54,961 bases of DNA, taken from NCBI GenBank assembly GCA_029262795.1, contig JAJCYT010000027.1, positions 1 through 54,961 on the forward strand. The letters run 5' to 3'. The position numbers and the translations under genes are program-made. The notes beneath the pieces are model-generated. The model saw only the letters and a list, made by a program, of their open reading frames with translations. It was not told the DNA's origin and searched no databases. The number at the start of each line of letters is the position of its first letter. Position 1 is the first letter of the stretch. This document shows positions 9,211 through 17,170 of this stretch, one piece after another. This stretch comes from Candidatus Fraserbacteria bacterium. GTDB taxonomy: Bacteria > Bipolaricaulota > Bipolaricaulia > RBG-16-55-9 > JAJCYT01.

Positions 9211-9807
9211 TTAACTATCTAAGGTTTTGATGGAATTCAACGCTTTTTTTAACACACCATCAATATCAAGACCGTCGGTACAGAGTTCAATCGCATCTGG
9301 TGCAGCATGACGATCAAATCCTTGTTTGTCTCGGCCGTCGCGTTCCTCAATAGCCTGTTTAATGGTTTCCATGTCTTCGTTGCGTTGCAATGCGCGACGG
9401 CGGGCGCGTTCTTTCACCGAGGCGGTTAAATAAAATTTGACATCTGCATCAGGCAGAACCACTGTGCCAATATCACGGCCTTCCATTACAACGGATTTAT
9501 TTTGAGCCAGTGTTTGCTGCAGTGTAATCAGCTTTTGTCGCACCTCAGGTCGGGATGAATACTGGGAAGAAAGATCATCCATGAGTTCATTGTAAAGATT
9601 TTTAGTGACGTTTTGGCCATTGACCCAAACTTGATCGCCTTCCAAGTCCATCTCAATCTCATCTAAACTGAGCCCTTCATGCAAAGCCCAAGCAATGGCC
9701 CGATACATGGCCCCTGTATTGACATACAAAATGTCTAGTTTTTTTGCCAATAATCGTGCAATGGTGCTTTTGCCCACACCCGCGCCACCGTCAACTGCAA
9801 TTTTCAT
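9211..9807 (-). CDS. cmk: Cytidylate kinase
   Basis: Phosphorylates CMP and dCMP. The P-loop is GGAGVGKST (residues 7-15). NTGAMYRAIAW (substrate site) and GRDIGTVVLPDA follow, and KERARRRALQR forms part of the lid. At 198 residues it is slightly shorter than the usual 215-230, mainly in the C-terminal half. First gene of the cmk-plsC-rpsA-plsY cluster. Confidence 0.96.
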   Translation of the reverse strand: MKIAVDGGAGVGKSTIARLLAKKLDILYVNTGAMYRAIAWALHEGLSLDEIEMDLEGDQVWVNGQNVTKNLYNELMDDLSSQYSSRPEVRQKLITLQQTLAQNKSVVMEGRDIGTVVLPDADVKFYLTASVKERARRRALQRNEDMETIKQAIEERDGRDKQGFDRHAAPDAIELCTDGLDIDGVLKKALNSIKTLDS

Positions 9808-9875
9808 AAACGCTTTCTTAGATCAGAATATGATGTCGATTTGAAAAACAGTTTAACGGACTTGAGTTTTTTTTT

Positions 9876-9933
9876 CTAACCCCCAACCCTCTTTCAAAGA
9901 GGACGCTTCTTTAAGGAAGTGGGACACGATTAG
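9876..9933 (+). repeat. Dispersed palindromic intergenic repeat, long form (copy B)
   Basis: Starts CTAACCCCCAACCCTCTTT and ends GGGACACGATTAG, with two consecutive hairpins inside (CCTCTTT/AAAGAGG and CTTC/GGAAG). Borders match copy A and the architecture matches copy C at 16598. It lies between cmk and the next upstream minus-strand gene. Confidence 0.75.
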
Positions 9934-9993
9934 ACCTGCTTCATTGATTCTGTATGACGGGTCTGATTTCTTTACGAGAGTTAAAATGTGAAA

Positions 9994-11253
9994 TCATTGC
10001 CAGCGGATGAATTCGTGGACCAGATTGAAATATTCCAACGCGCAATCCTCAATCGAATGAACACAAGTGGTTTCGAGCGCACGGATTGCAGTGGTGATGT
10101 CTTGAGAAACCACAAAGCTTTCAGCGTAAGTTGATACATACGAGCGCATTTGAAAAGTGTTTTGCAGCAAGTCAGCGACCACCACGTTATCAGTAGTCAT
10201 GTTATTGAAGTCGGCCAGGTATTCGCGCATGAATTGAGCTTCTTCAAAGTTGTATTCACCATCTTCCCACAAGCTGAGGTAGGCGTCATTCAATCGCTCA
10301 GGGTCTTTTAGCAGTGAACGCAAATACACCCAGCGCAGCACAATTTGATCCACCTTCATTTGGAACGCGACTTCGCCAGTTCGGGTGATTTGGGTTTGAT
10401 CAATCTGAGCTTGCCATTCGCGTTCGAGTTCGTCCAAACTCATGTTGTAAAACTGTTGAAATAGGCGATCGTAGCCATCCAATTCAGGGCGATTTAATGA
10501 TCGGTAGAAGGCCATAAACTGATCGATCCCTTCACGCTCCACCAAAAAATTGATCAGATTCGTGCCCAGGTTGTATGTCCAGCGACCATAGTTGGGGCGA
10601 GTGAGATAATCCGCCAACGTCAACCCGTGCGTTTTTTGATATTGCTTGATGTACTGAGGCAGCACGCCCATTAAAGTTTGGCCAGATTCACCGAGCAGTT
10701 GATTGCCAACGTAAGAGGCAAGCCCTTCATACCACATAGGCACTGCATTATTAGGAATGGATGCAAAATCGACGATGTGGGCGAACTCATGAAAAATGGT
10801 GCTGGTCGAACTGTCCAAATTGAGGTGAGCGCCAAAGCCGAGCAAAGGCTCTGTGTCGTTGGCAGGTTCCGAGAGCAAACGACCGATATGGGCTGCACAG
10901 ATCAAACAAGTGGCTGCCTCCTGATAGGCTTCCAAATCTGGGTAGATCAACACAGGTACATGACCCTGTTGATCGGTTCGGTAATCAGCCTGAAGTAATT
11001 GTTCCACTTTTCGGAAATCCTGTTCAAGTGTGGCGAGTCGATCTTCAAGTTGAGCAAAAAAAGCGTCCAGCGTGTCTTCATCCGTTTCAAAAAACGAGGT
11101 GGGCAAATCACTGCGAATGGCGACCAACAGATGTTCACTCTTTTGCAACACCCACCGATCACTCGACTGAGCAAACAAACTGACCGACACCAACAACATC
11201 ACAATGCTCAAACTTACCCACAGCCGCTTTCGCAAAATCATCACCTCGAACAT
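9994..11253 (-). CDS. Secreted HExxH zinc-peptidase-like protein
   Basis: Not assignable to a named enzyme. The 419 residues begin with a signal peptide (about 8-28, ending SLFAQS). HEFAH (155-159) followed 17 residues later by a Glu in WYEGLASY is the gluzincin layout (zinc His, His and Glu) of the peptidase_MA/M1-like group, so a periplasmic or extracellular metalloprotease is likely. The rest is mainly helical. Two Cys in CLIC (about 116-119) and two near the C-terminus (about 395-403) could form disulfides. ATG 11253 has no clear ribosome site, and the ATG at 11241 is too close to GAGGTG, so the start is uncertain by 4 codons. Monocistronic. Confidence 0.85.
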   Translation of the reverse strand: MFEVMILRKRLWVSLSIVMLLVSVSLFAQSSDRWVLQKSEHLLVAIRSDLPTSFFETDEDTLDAFFAQLEDRLATLEQDFRKVEQLLQADYRTDQQGHVPVLIYPDLEAYQEAATCLICAAHIGRLLSEPANDTEPLLGFGAHLNLDSSTSTIFHEFAHIVDFASIPNNAVPMWYEGLASYVGNQLLGESGQTLMGVLPQYIKQYQKTHGLTLADYLTRPNYGRWTYNLGTNLINFLVEREGIDQFMAFYRSLNRPELDGYDRLFQQFYNMSLDELEREWQAQIDQTQITRTGEVAFQMKVDQIVLRWVYLRSLLKDPERLNDAYLSLWEDGEYNFEEAQFMREYLADFNNMTTDNVVVADLLQNTFQMRSYVSTYAESFVVSQDITTAIRALETTCVHSIEDCALEYFNLVHEFIRWQ

Positions 11254-11377
11254 GAATTTAATTTGATTATAGCTGATATCTTATAAAGAGAGACGAAAAT
11301 TCTTTTTGCTTGTATTAGACAAATTAAACTATGGAAGTTTATAGGAGACACATCGATTACTGTGTTGTTATATTTAG

Positions 11378-11485
11378 ACCCCAATAGGTTCGACTTCCAC
11401 AGAAATCGACGAGGCATTGGGCACGCTGCTTCAAGAAGCTGCCGCGGAAGCCAATGCTGAGTCTTCCAGATCTGCTTTAGAGTGA
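11378..11485 (+). pseudogene. Possible 3' remnant of a lost gene
   Basis: After an in-frame TAG, 35 codons run to TGA and read STSTEIDEALGTLLQEAA followed by an Ala/Glu/Ser-rich end. Composition is protein-like, with helix-type spacing and no start or ribosome site. It abuts the convergent isomerase gene with 1 bp between stops, the gene-end arrangement seen elsewhere in this window. Interpreted as the tail of a deleted gene. Homology unknown. Confidence 0.35.
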
Positions 11486-11486
11486 A

Positions 11487-12326
11487 TCAACCGACTTTGC
11501 CCAAAATGTGTTCGAGGTGGATTTTCGAATTGATCAGCGCTTCGTCCGTGTCTTGTCCTAACCCGCCTGAAAACGATTGGCCGCCGATTTCCAGGATGGC
11601 TGGCCCGCTAAAATCCTTTTGGGAAAGCGTTTGAAAATAAGCTTCCAAATCGATGTTGCCTTGCCCCAAGGGCCAATGGTAATTGACTTTGGGTAAGAGC
11701 GTGTCGGATACATGGAGCATGCTCATGTGGGGTATCAGTTTTTGAAACGCTGAAAAGTGTTCGGCTTTGGTGTGGTTGAGGTCCCAAACGAAGTTAAGGT
11801 CCGCCACGGCCTCGATTAAAGCCTTGCACTGGGCTGGGGTGCTAAACAGTGGTGATTGGGTTGCGTTGTGCTCAAACCCAAATTGAAAATCGGATCGCTG
11901 AGCAATACTCACGGCCGTTTCGAAGAGTTGGGGCAATTCCTGCTCAAGTCTTTCGATCGTGGATGCCTTCAGCGGTTCGATGTGCCCCAGATGCCAGTGT
12001 ACGCACTTGGCGTTGAGTGTTTCAATCGTTTCCAGATTGGCTTCCAAAATGTCAAGTGGAGTTAATCCCAAAGCAGTTTTTCCTTGTGGATTGATGAAGA
12101 TGAGCATTTCGAATACCGGTGTGATGTTGGCATCGCGCAGTTGATGGGCAATGACCGTTGATGGCTCTCCGAAGTATTGCCCATCAAATAGGAATGCTTT
12201 GTCATGAAATCTACCGGTGAATTGGATGGCTGAAAAGCCATTGCACTGAGCAAATGCAATGTCTTCTCTGGCGGGGCGCCAGTTATTGGCGAACAGTCGG
12301 CAGTTGAATCCAATGTCGATGATCAA
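11487..12326 (-). CDS. Sugar phosphate isomerase/epimerase-like TIM-barrel protein
   Basis: The 279 residues fit the xylose isomerase-like TIM barrel (AP endonuclease 2 superfamily). Metal-ligand-type motifs occur in order: CVHWHLGHIEP (about 109-119), FGFEHN (Glu, about 157), FVWDLNHTKAEH, MLHVSDT, and ILEIGG (C-terminal Glu). The LGQGNIDLEAYF segment is typical of hexulose or inosose isomerases. No signal peptide, so cytoplasmic. Substrate cannot be deduced, and no sugar operon surrounds it. Confidence 0.82.
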   Translation of the reverse strand: MIIDIGFNCRLFANNWRPAREDIAFAQCNGFSAIQFTGRFHDKAFLFDGQYFGEPSTVIAHQLRDANITPVFEMLIFINPQGKTALGLTPLDILEANLETIETLNAKCVHWHLGHIEPLKASTIERLEQELPQLFETAVSIAQRSDFQFGFEHNATQSPLFSTPAQCKALIEAVADLNFVWDLNHTKAEHFSAFQKLIPHMSMLHVSDTLLPKVNYHWPLGQGNIDLEAYFQTLSQKDFSGPAILEIGGQSFSGGLGQDTDEALINSKIHLEHILGKVG

Positions 12327-12366
12327 TCAAGCCTCTTTTATTTTGTGTTGCATTAGAAGGTTAGAA

Positions 12367-12406
12367 AGGGCAAGGTTTTTTAAGCTCTCATTTCCGACCT
12401 TGCCCT
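12367..12406. repeat. Inverted repeat (10-bp arms) between minus-strand genes
   Basis: AGGGCAAGGT and its exact complement are separated by 20 bp, between the stop of the secreted protein (12444) and the isomerase start. On the minus strand the stem is followed by TTCTAACC, so it is at best a poor terminator. Confidence 0.5.
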
Positions 12407-12443
12407 ATCCCTTGCGAGTTGCAGACTTTATGAAAATGAGACT

Positions 12444-13187
12444 TTAATGAGGGCAATCACAAAATTCTTCGGTAAAGACCAAATCAATTGTGGCGATGGA
12501 CGTTAATCCGTAATGGTCTTTGGCCACCACTTTGATGGTCACCTCACCCACGTCGAAGTGCGTGGGGCTGAACTTGATGGTGTGTTCACCTGCGCCGAGC
12601 CATGCGGGCAGAACCAGGTTTCGTTGTGCGCCAGGTGCGCCGTGTTTGGAAATCACGAACAACTGGATGTCTGCGCCTTTACTCAAGGTGATGGTGACAG
12701 GCACTTTTTCACAGAATGAATGTATTGTTTTGTTGCTGCTAATCGTCACTTGCAGAGCATCTACCTGAACGTTGTAGGACGTAATCCCTTGGCTTTTAAA
12801 CACTTTGGTTTTTGCACCGCAGTGGCAGCCATATTTTTTCTTTAACTTGGCGGTTACGCCCACATCTCGACGTCCGGGGGCTTTGGCGATGCCAGAGGCC
12901 ACATACACGCCAGGGCTGATCATGACCAAATTATCGCGCAGGTCTTTGGTGGAGACCTGTCCGTTGGGCAGCGTAATTTTCATGGTGGCTTCAACAATGT
13001 CTGCAGGGGTCAACATGCCGTCAAAGAACGTGCGGATTTCGACGTTCACGGTGTCGCCTGCCTGATAAGTAATCTGATCGGTGATGACTTGAACGATAAG
13101 TTGAGCATCGGCTTGTGCAAACGCCGCACTCGAAAACAAACTCAGCAAGATCATCAACGGAAGGCCAACTTTAATCCATTTCAACAT
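12444..13187 (-). CDS. Secreted protein with Ig-like/macroglobulin-type domain
   Basis: No named family recognised. The 247 residues open with a clear signal peptide (MLKWIKVGLPLMILL to AFAQA, about 1-25). The mature N-terminus, ITDQITYQAGDTVNVEIRTF, resembles the MG2/bacterial Ig 'drug of the beta-sandwich' strand pattern seen in macroglobulin and invasin domains. A CHCG pair (about 121-124) and the C-terminal CDCPH suggest disulfides or metal binding. The start at 13187 is chosen because GGGAG lies about 7 nt upstream; the frame extends 12 codons further without a ribosome site. Probably a periplasmic or surface structural protein. Confidence 0.8.
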   Translation of the reverse strand: MLKWIKVGLPLMILLSLFSSAAFAQADAQLIVQVITDQITYQAGDTVNVEIRTFFDGMLTPADIVEATMKITLPNGQVSTKDLRDNLVMISPGVYVASGIAKAPGRRDVGVTAKLKKKYGCHCGAKTKVFKSQGITSYNVQVDALQVTISSNKTIHSFCEKVPVTITLSKGADIQLFVISKHGAPGAQRNLVLPAWLGAGEHTIKFSPTHFDVGEVTIKVVAKDHYGLTSIATIDLVFTEEFCDCPH

Positions 13188-13301
13188 GGAACACTCCCTG
13201 AATGATCGCTGCCAATCCTCCAAGACCGCAACGACCTATTTTTATATTCAGCTTAGCGAACCGGTTTTTAAAACACGGTGACTGAGATCACGTTAAAGGT
13301 T

Positions 13302-13796
13302 TCAATGATTATTGCGTTCAAGGATGTAATAGATATAGGGGTATGTGTGTTTGTCGTCTGTGTCGGAATGGGATTCCTGATAAGAGATATGCCATTCATT
13401 CATATCAAGCATAGGAAAAAATGTATCTCCATCAATGTTGGCTTGAATCTGGCTGAGATAGATTCTGTCTGTTTGAGGCAGGCACATCTCATAAATAGCT
13501 TCACCGCCGATGATGAACACTTCGGTTGTGTCCCCTGAAGTATCAATGGCTTCATCGAGCGAGTGAACGACCCTGCAACCTTCCGCTTCATAATTTTCAT
13601 CTCGGGTCAGAACAATGTTGAGGCGGCCATCCAACGGTCGACCAATCGATTCGTGTGTTTTGCGGCCCATGATGATGGGGTGGCCCATCGTCACTTTGCG
13701 AAAGTTTTTTTGGTCATCCGACAGTCGCCAGGGAATGCCACCATCTTTGCCGATAACACGGTTTTTGGACATGGCTACGATTAAAGAAATTTTCAT
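13302..13796 (-). CDS. folA: Dihydrofolate reductase
   Basis: Reduces dihydrofolate made by thymidylate synthase. The 164 residues show [28 protein letters not shown] with the catalytic Asp, [13 protein letters not shown] and [11 protein letters not shown], the standard chromosomal DHFR pattern. Its ATG overlaps the TGA of thyA by one base (TGATG), so the pair is translationally coupled. Confidence 0.97.
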   Translation of the reverse strand: MKISLIVAMSKNRVIGKDGGIPWRLSDDQKNFRKVTMGHPIIMGRKTHESIGRPLDGRLNIVLTRDENYEAEGCRVVHSLDEAIDTSGDTTEVFIIGGEAIYEMCLPQTDRIYLSQIQANIDGDTFFPMLDMNEWHISYQESHSDTDDKHTYPYIYYILERNNH

Positions 13797-14590
13797 CAGA
13801 CTGCAATTGGCGCTTTGATGCCAGGGTGCGGATCGTAGTTGATCACTTCAATGTCTTCGTAGCGGAAGGCAAAGATATCGTTGATCTCAGGGTTCAGTTT
13901 GAGTTGCGGCAATGGTCGAGAATTGCGCGAGAGTTGAATCTGGGTTTGCTCCAAATGATTCTTATATAGATGGGCATCACCCAATGTGAGAATAAATTCG
14001 CCTGGCTCAAAATTTGTGACTTGGGCAATCATCATGGTCAATAATGCGTAGGAGGCAATGTTGAACGGCACGCCCAAAAACACATCCCCACTGCGTTGAT
14101 ACAACTGACAAGAAAGTTTTCCATCAGCCACATAAAACTGAAACATCGCATGACAGGGCGGCAGCGCCATGTGGTCCACTTCTGCAGGGTTCCAAGCTGT
14201 GACGATGTGGCGGCGTGAATCAGGGTTGGTTTTGATTTGATCAACAACTTGCGTGATCTGATCGATGGATTGGCCGTTGGGCGCAGGCCAGGATCGCCAT
14301 TGGTATCCATAGACAGGGCCGAGATTGCCTTGCTCATCAGCCCACTCATCCCAGATAGTTACGCCATTATCATGCAGGTATTTAATGTTGGTGTCGCCCT
14401 GAAGAAACCATAATAGTTCGTGAAAGATGGAGCGTGTATGCAACTTCTTCGTGGTTAGCAACGGAAAACCTTCAGATAAATCAAACCGCATTTGATGGCC
14501 AAATACACTCATCGTTCCGGTACCTGTTCTATCTTTCTTTACGGTGCCGGCATCTAAAATATGATGTAACAAATCGAGATATTGCTTCAC
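13796..14590 (-). CDS. thyA: Thymidylate synthase (ThyA type)
   Basis: Methylates dUMP using methylene-tetrahydrofolate. From the GTG at 14590 the protein is 264 residues, identical in length to the E. coli enzyme, and puts the nucleophile at Cys146 in MALPPCH, also as in E. coli. [22 protein letters not shown] and [13 protein letters not shown] are all present. GAGGAG lies 8 nt before this GTG; the TTG two codons earlier is only 2 nt from it. Forms thyA-folA. Confidence 0.97.
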   Translation of the reverse strand: MKQYLDLLHHILDAGTVKKDRTGTGTMSVFGHQMRFDLSEGFPLLTTKKLHTRSIFHELLWFLQGDTNIKYLHDNGVTIWDEWADEQGNLGPVYGYQWRSWPAPNGQSIDQITQVVDQIKTNPDSRRHIVTAWNPAEVDHMALPPCHAMFQFYVADGKLSCQLYQRSGDVFLGVPFNIASYALLTMMIAQVTNFEPGEFILTLGDAHLYKNHLEQTQIQLSRNSRPLPQLKLNPEINDIFAFRYEDIEVINYDPHPGIKAPIAV

Positions 14591-14712
14591 GCCCAAAGCT
14601 CCTCTCTCAATCAGGTTTCAATAAAAAAATTGTAAGATGTTTTTGCGAACGCTGCCACTGATGATAAAGTGTAACAATAACATAAAATCTTTAGAGGTAA
14701 GCAAGGAAACCT

Positions 14713-15453
14713 ATGTTCTTTCCACTTCGAGACTATCACCCAAGCGGGATTACGCCGTTTGTTACCTACGGTTTATTTGCTGCGAATGTGTTGATGTTTA
14801 TTTATCAATTCATTTTAAGTAATGATGTGGCTGCTGTGGTGGGAGGGCAGGTCATTTCAGAAAATCAACTGCTTGTCTTTAAGTATGGATTCATTCCTTG
14901 TCGGGTTTTTGCCGAGTGTGGCCTTGGTTTTGCAACCGCTATCGAAATTGATTTTCCTGCTTGGATCACGATATTTTCATCCATGTTTCTGCATGGAGAC
15001 ATCATGCATCTTGCTGGGAATATGTTGTTTTTATGGATTTTTGGCGACAATGTGGAAGCCTCTTTCGGCCACGTAAAGTTTTTGTTGTTCTATATCATTT
15101 GTGGCATAGCGGCAGCGTTTGCTCAGGCAGCACTTGAGTTGAGCAGCGGCATTCCAATGATTGGTGCGAGTGGTGCTATTTCAGGTGTGTTGGCTGCGTA
15201 TATGTTTATGTTCCCTCAGGCCAAAGTGCTGACGTTTGTGTGGCTGCTGATTTTTATTCGCACAATTCTTTTGCCTGCCTCTTTGATTCTAGGGATCTGG
15301 TTTGCGATTCAACTGTTCAGTGCATTGTCCAGTGGGGGAGGCGCCGATGGCGGTGTGGCATTTATGGCCCATATCGGTGGGTTTGTTGCTGGTGCACTTT
15401 TGTTTAAATTTTTCCAAAAACCCAAAAAAGAATCTTTGTCATCCCCCTGGTAA
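14713..15453 (+). CDS. Rhomboid-family intramembrane serine protease
   Basis: Cleaves transmembrane segments within the bilayer. The 246 residues have six or more hydrophobic segments. The catalytic dyad is Ser153 in GASGAISG and His220 in MAHIGGF, and the HGDIMHLAGN motif (94-103) supplies the conserved His and Asn. The large loop after the first segment (about 36-82), containing two Cys, is of the L1 type common in bacterial rhomboids. AAGGAAA precedes the ATG. Single gene, divergent from thyA. Substrates unknown. Confidence 0.92.
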   Translation: MFFPLRDYHPSGITPFVTYGLFAANVLMFIYQFILSNDVAAVVGGQVISENQLLVFKYGFIPCRVFAECGLGFATAIEIDFPAWITIFSSMFLHGDIMHLAGNMLFLWIFGDNVEASFGHVKFLLFYIICGIAAAFAQAALELSSGIPMIGASGAISGVLAAYMFMFPQAKVLTFVWLLIFIRTILLPASLILGIWFAIQLFSALSSGGGADGGVAFMAHIGGFVAGALLFKFFQKPKKESLSSPW

Positions 15454-15502
15454 AACGTTCGCAAAGAATACAGATACATATTTTAGAATCTATTTTTGTA
15501 AG

Positions 15503-15540
15503 CCAATCGTGCCCCCTTCAGATGAAGGGAGTGGGGGCTT
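15503..15540 (-). repeat. Dispersed palindromic intergenic repeat, short form (copy D, inverted)
   Basis: Read on the minus strand it contains CCCCCACTCCCTTC and ends GAAGGGGGCACGATTGG, matching copy A in opposite orientation. It lies between the rhomboid gene and trpS. Confidence 0.7.
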
Positions 15541-15608
15541 GAAGTTTTTAACAATTTGTAAATTATTTCGTTTTTGTCTTTTCCCTATGGCATTTTAAAA
15601 AAATCTGG

Positions 15609-15614
15609 TATAGT
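15609..15614 (+). promoter_or_regulatory. Extended -10 element of trpS (leaderless arrangement)
   Basis: TCTGGTATAGT gives a TATAGT -10 with an upstream TGG. Only 9 bp separate it from the trpS ATG, so the predicted start falls at about +1 to +4 of the gene. No ribosome site fits in this space. Confidence 0.55.
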
Positions 15615-15623
15615 GCGTACGTT

Positions 15624-16601
15624 ATGAGCAAAGGAAAGATTTTTTCGGGGATTCGCCCGACCGCAAGCAGTCTGCATTTAGGGAATTATTTCGGTGCCGT
15701 TGCCAATTGGGTCAAGCTTCAGGATGACTACGAAGCCATTTATTGCTTAGTGGATTATCATGCCATCATTGAAGATTACGACAAGGACGCACTGAGTGAT
15801 CGTGTGCTGAATATGGCCGCCGATTTGTTGGCTTGTGGCATTGACCCACAGCAGAGTATTTTGATGTTTCAGTCTGCGGTGCCAGAGCATACCGAGCTTG
15901 CTTGGATTTTTAATGCCATCACCTCTTATGGTGATTTGCAGCGCATGACTCAATTCAAAGACAAATCTGAGAATAAAGAATTCGTGAGTGCAGGTTTGTT
16001 TAATTATCCTATTTTAATGGCAGCAGATATCTTGCTCTATCATACAACCGTGGTGCCGGTGGGTGACGATCAGGATCAGCATGTTGAATTGACCCGTGGT
16101 CTCGCGCGACGATTCAATAGTCGTTATGGTGACTACTTTGCAGAACCTGAAACGATTCACACTGAAGCGCCACGCATCATGTCGTTGGCTGATCCAACCT
16201 CAAAAATGTCCAAGAGTTTGGGCGAAAAACATTTCATCAGCTTGTTTGAATCCGAAGACAGTATCCATTCAAAGATTAGGTCTGCGGTTACCGACACTGG
16301 TCTACAAACGGATGAAATGAGTCCAGGTGTGAAAAGCCTGTTTACCTTGCTCAAACTTAGCGCACCTGAATCTGTCTATGCTGGATTTGAAACCGACTAT
16401 CAAGAAGGCACCCTCAAATACGTTGCGCTCAAAGATGCGGTCTATGAACACTTGGTGTCATTGATTCAACCCATCCGCCAACGCCGCGAAGGCATGTCGA
16501 TGGAAGAAGTTCGCCGTGTTCTGGATGACGGCAGCGAACGCGCCAGAGCACAGGCTCAAGTCACCATCAAAACCGTCAAACAAAAAATCGGCCTTCCCTA
16601 A
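15624..16601 (+). CDS. trpS: Tryptophan--tRNA ligase
   Basis: Class I synthetase charging tRNA-Trp. The 325 residues are the bacterial norm. The HIGH-type site is LHLGNYFG (17-24). QSAVPEHTELAW and PVGDDQDQHVELTR bind substrate, and the KMSKS loop is SKMSKSLG (about 193-200). No Shine-Dalgarno sequence precedes the ATG. A -10 element ends 9 bp upstream, suggesting a leaderless mRNA. The TAA stop lies inside the first bases of repeat copy C, so the repeat inserted or arose exactly at the gene end. Confidence 0.97.
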   Translation: MSKGKIFSGIRPTASSLHLGNYFGAVANWVKLQDDYEAIYCLVDYHAIIEDYDKDALSDRVLNMAADLLACGIDPQQSILMFQSAVPEHTELAWIFNAITSYGDLQRMTQFKDKSENKEFVSAGLFNYPILMAADILLYHTTVVPVGDDQDQHVELTRGLARRFNSRYGDYFAEPETIHTEAPRIMSLADPTSKMSKSLGEKHFISLFESEDSIHSKIRSAVTDTGLQTDEMSPGVKSLFTLLKLSAPESVYAGFETDYQEGTLKYVALKDAVYEHLVSLIQPIRQRREGMSMEEVRRVLDDGSERARAQAQVTIKTVKQKIGLP

Positions 16602-16654
16602 TCCCCCCTTTCAAGAAAGGAGACCCTTCCTATTCGGAAGGGGGCTACGATTAG
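16598..16654 (+). repeat. Dispersed palindromic intergenic repeat, long form (copy C)
   Basis: Starts CTAATCCCCCCTTTC and ends GGGGGCTACGATTAG with two hairpins (CCTTT/AAAGG; CCCTTCC/GGAAGGG). The trpS stop codon TAA is within its first bases. The layout is the same as copy B. Confidence 0.75.
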
Positions 16655-16849
16655 TCTGCAAGAGAATGTTCTTTTAGATAAATTGTTCTGTTAAAGAAAA
16701 GGTAATTGCTAAGTCTCATTCATCGTTTCCGTGTAGGTGGAAATCTGCATTAGCCTTTTAAGGTTTCGGAAAAATTCAAATTTAAAGCATGTAAAAGTAC
16801 TTTCTATTATCCACAATTCATTCCATAAAATAAATTAACTTCTAATAAT
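16655..16849. other. AT-rich intergenic stretch
   Basis: No ORF, hairpin or convincing promoter was seen between repeat copy C and the ncRNA terminator. Confidence 0.6.
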
Positions 16850-17072
16850 AAATAGAAAAAGCCCGCCTAGTCGGACCACTTTCGGTTGGTGACCTTAAAG
16901 AGTGGAAATTCTCTTTTGTGAACGAGGGAGGCTCGGTTCACAAAAAAGCCTCAGCGTAAACTCGAGCAGGCGCTCGGACGCCGTAGGGTGCAATCTAGGC
17001 GGACACTTTCAAAGATGAGAGGGTTATCATAACCTACACAATTACGTATCGTGCAGCTATGACACCCTAATC
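16850..17072 (-). ncRNA. Candidate structured non-coding RNA with own promoter and terminator
   Basis: A minus-strand RNA of about 210-220 nt is predicted between pepF and trpS. Seen: a promoter at 17106-17079, and a 5' hairpin (about 17068-17019; AGGGT and TCATA arms). A long-range 10-bp stem joins CTAGGCGGGC-type arms at 17004-16995 and 16870-16861, followed at once by TTTTT. Inside it are TTTTGTGAAC/GTTCACAAAA (16945-16914), AGAG/CTCT (16914-16899), and a GGTCAC/GTGG hairpin. Size and isolation recall 6S RNA, but I do not find the 6S, RNase P, SRP or tmRNA signature segments. Not coding: stops in all frames. Identity unknown. Confidence 0.7.
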
Positions 17073-17078
17073 ACGTTT

Positions 17079-17106
17079 ATTATAGCAATTGCGCATTTTT
17101 TTTCAA
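17079..17106 (-). promoter_or_regulatory. Promoter of the candidate ncRNA
   Basis: On the minus strand TTGAAA (17106-17101), a 16-bp spacer and a perfect TATAAT (17084-17079). Start predicted near 17072. It lies 65 bp beyond the pepF stop and has no protein gene downstream. Confidence 0.75.
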
Positions 17107-17170
17107 GGAAGGGGATTTTCGGCCCCTTCAACTTAAAAAATAAGCCAATTGCACGATTTGTATGAATTGT

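Noticed and set aside
16850..17072. Assignment of the ncRNA as 6S, RNase P, SRP or tmRNA
   Set aside because: Size and context fit 6S, but the large single hairpin with central bubble is not formed. GAGGAAAGTCC, GGAAG/GAGCAG and the tmRNA T-arm are absent.
17107..17129. Intrinsic terminator of pepF
   Set aside because: The GAAGGGG/CCCCTTC stem is followed on the minus strand by A residues, not T.
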